Source: an uncultured Pseudomonadota bacterium (lineage in GTDB: Bacteria; Pseudomonadota; Alphaproteobacteria; RF32; CAG-239). Taken from it: a stretch of 5,438 nucleotides of DNA. The first letter of the stretch is position 1. Every line of letters starts with the position of its first letter. Where the stretch lies: positions 1 through 5,438 of the forward strand of contig CADBMG010000103.1 of assembly GCA_902795745.1 (NCBI GenBank), written 5' to 3'. A program made the position numbers and the translations under genes. The notes beneath the pieces were generated by a model. It was not told the origin of the DNA and searched no databases. It saw only the letters and a list, made by a program, of their open reading frames with translations. Shown piece by piece: positions 4,723-5,438 of this stretch.

Positions 4723-5090
4723 GGCAAATATAGTAACAAATTGCTTATAAAACTGGTTCCGAAAGTCAAGTAATTTTTCAGGCATTTAACACATTTCATG
4801 TAGTTTGCTAAATATTTTACTCTTTATAAATTAAGCACCATGGCAAAAATGTCATATAATCTAGGCGTTTTCTACGAAAAGTTATGACAACAATATGAAT
4901 ATATGGTAATGTTAAATATATAATATCTCTTTACTTCGCAGAAATTGAACAAGCCCTATGGGTAGGCATTTATACGTCACAAAGTTAGTAAATGACGGGG
5001 TTTCCGTGTTAGTGATACAGAAGCTCGTAAATCATAGGCATATTTCAACAACTCAGAGATATTTTAATTGTAACGAGCAAGTGCTTGTAA

Positions 5091-5252
5091 ATGCGGCAGA
5101 AAATGCGAGAATATAGCATGAATAGACTATGGTTTTTACGCCATTTCGAGTGGATTTTTGCTAATAAAATAAGATTTTTCATTCTATACACAGGTTTATT
5201 TTATATTTTTCTTATCTTAAACTTGACAGCTATCCTGTTTTATGTTAATTGA
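5091..5252 (+). CDS. Candidate small membrane peptide
   Basis: An open frame after a TAA runs from ATG 5091 (53 codons), with further ATGs at 5103 and 5118 (44 codons), to TGA at 5250-5252. From the last ATG the product begins MNRLWFLRHFEWIFANK, an aromatic and basic segment, and continues with one strongly hydrophobic helix of about 25 residues rich in Phe, Leu, Ile and Tyr, ending FYVN. This is the layout of a single-span small membrane protein, such as a type I toxin or a membrane-complex subunit, but no family is recognised. None of the starts has a good ribosome binding site, and T-rich DNA readily encodes hydrophobic frames, so it could be chance. Confidence 0.25.
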   Translation: MRQKMREYSMNRLWFLRHFEWIFANKIRFFILYTGLFYIFLILNLTAILFYVN

Positions 5253-5304
5253 TACACTACCAAAATAGTATATTTTAAATAGATTGCAACGGTTTTAACA
5301 CTTC

Positions 5305-5333
5305 TGCAATTTAATTATGTGTCAGCATATAAT
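5305..5333 (+). promoter_or_regulatory. Possible promoter of the right-end gene
   Basis: TATAAT at 5328-5333 is a perfect -10 box. The matching -35 region at 5304-5310 (CTGCAAT) is poor. Transcription would start near 5340, about 45 bases before the ATG at 5385. ATTGCA (5283-5288) and TGCAAT (5305-5310) form a 6-bp inverted pair that covers the -35 region. Confidence 0.35.
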
Positions 5334-5384
5334 AAGAAATATATTGTTTTGGTATGAATTTAACAACTAAATATGGAGAAAAAA

Positions 5385-5438
5385 ATGGATATTTGGGACG
5401 AAATTAAAAAACTGTCCGGCTACCAATCCGGTCACGGC
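5385..5438 (+). CDS. Start of an unidentified gene, cut by the window edge
   Basis: ATG at 5385 is preceded by GGAG (5375-5378) at six bases, a good ribosome binding site, and the frame stays open for all 18 remaining codons: MDIWDEIKKLSGYQSGHG. The codons here (CTG, TCC, GGC, TAC, CAC, GGC) are richer in GC than the surrounding spacer, as expected for real coding DNA. The visible part is hydrophilic with no signal peptide. It is too short to assign a family. Confidence 0.6.
   Translation, partial: MDIWDEIKKLSGYQSGHG

Larger units (their letters stand above)
4126..4957. repeat. 10-bp inverted repeat flanking the cupin region
   Basis: AGGGCTTGTT at 4126-4135 is repeated in reverse complement as AACAAGCCCT at 4948-4957, bracketing about 830 bases that contain only the cupin gene. 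The similarity does not extend past ten bases, and the outer flanks (GCTG and ATGG) show no target duplication. There is no transposase inside. It may be chance. Confidence 0.25.
4723..5384. other. Long stretch without a confident gene
   Basis: These 662 bases lie between the cupin gene and the partial gene at the right end. All plus-strand frames that I read through the middle contain frequent stops. The stretch holds a perfect TATAAT at 4855-4860 without a good -35 box, a possible small membrane peptide (5091-5252), a TTGACA at 5223-5228 and a candidate promoter near 5305-5333. Short dyads such as CGTCA/TGACG near 4975-4996 are too small to suggest a known RNA. I did not fully translate the minus strand for frames under 60 codons. 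Confidence 0.6.

Noticed and set aside
4723..4752. A possible terminator after the cupin gene (AAGGCAA and TTGCTT)
   Set aside because: The stem is short, bulged and not followed by a T tract.

Overview
The window is AT-rich, with short Shine-Dalgarno-led genes, Sec and lipoprotein signal peptides, and a Bor-type outer-membrane lipoprotein. Together these point to a low-GC Gram-negative bacterium. An alphaproteobacterium or other proteobacterium of a host-associated kind is a guess; no rRNA or universal marker is present to settle it. TGA behaves as a stop and the standard code fits every gene.

Layout. Bases 130-1486 hold a tight two-gene operon for thymidylate and folate metabolism: a divergent dihydrofolate reductase followed, after one base, by an E. 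coli-type thymidylate synthase. A small secreted cysteine-containing protein (1577-1885) follows, and its stop codon lies inside its own terminator hairpin. Next are a 151-residue soluble protein built of two similar halves (2013-2468) and, convergent with it, a DUF378 two-helix membrane protein (2533-2718, minus strand). They share a hairpin that suits the minus strand best as a terminator. Bases 2719-3133 are mostly non-coding. They contain a 12-codon mini-ORF with a good ribosome binding site and a perfect 18-bp palindrome just ahead of a Bor/Iss-family lipoprotein gene (3134-3433). That gene converges on a four-helix membrane protein with a DUF1648/SdpI-like segment (3483-4037, minus strand), again with a shared terminator. 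A periplasmic cupin (4315-4722) follows. Bases 4723-5384 hold no confident gene, only a possible small membrane peptide (5091-5252). The window ends with the first 18 codons of another gene (5385 onward).

How the genes work together. Only the first two have a clear joint job: thymidylate synthase makes dTMP and dihydrofolate, and dihydrofolate reductase regenerates tetrahydrofolate. The rest look like independent small envelope and accessory genes, each with its own start signal and often its own terminator. No integrase, transposase, CRISPR array, tRNA or complete defence operon is visible. The points most worth checking are the divergent dihydrofolate reductase, the Bor homologue apparently outside a prophage with its palindromic upstream site, and the unrecognised small ORFs.
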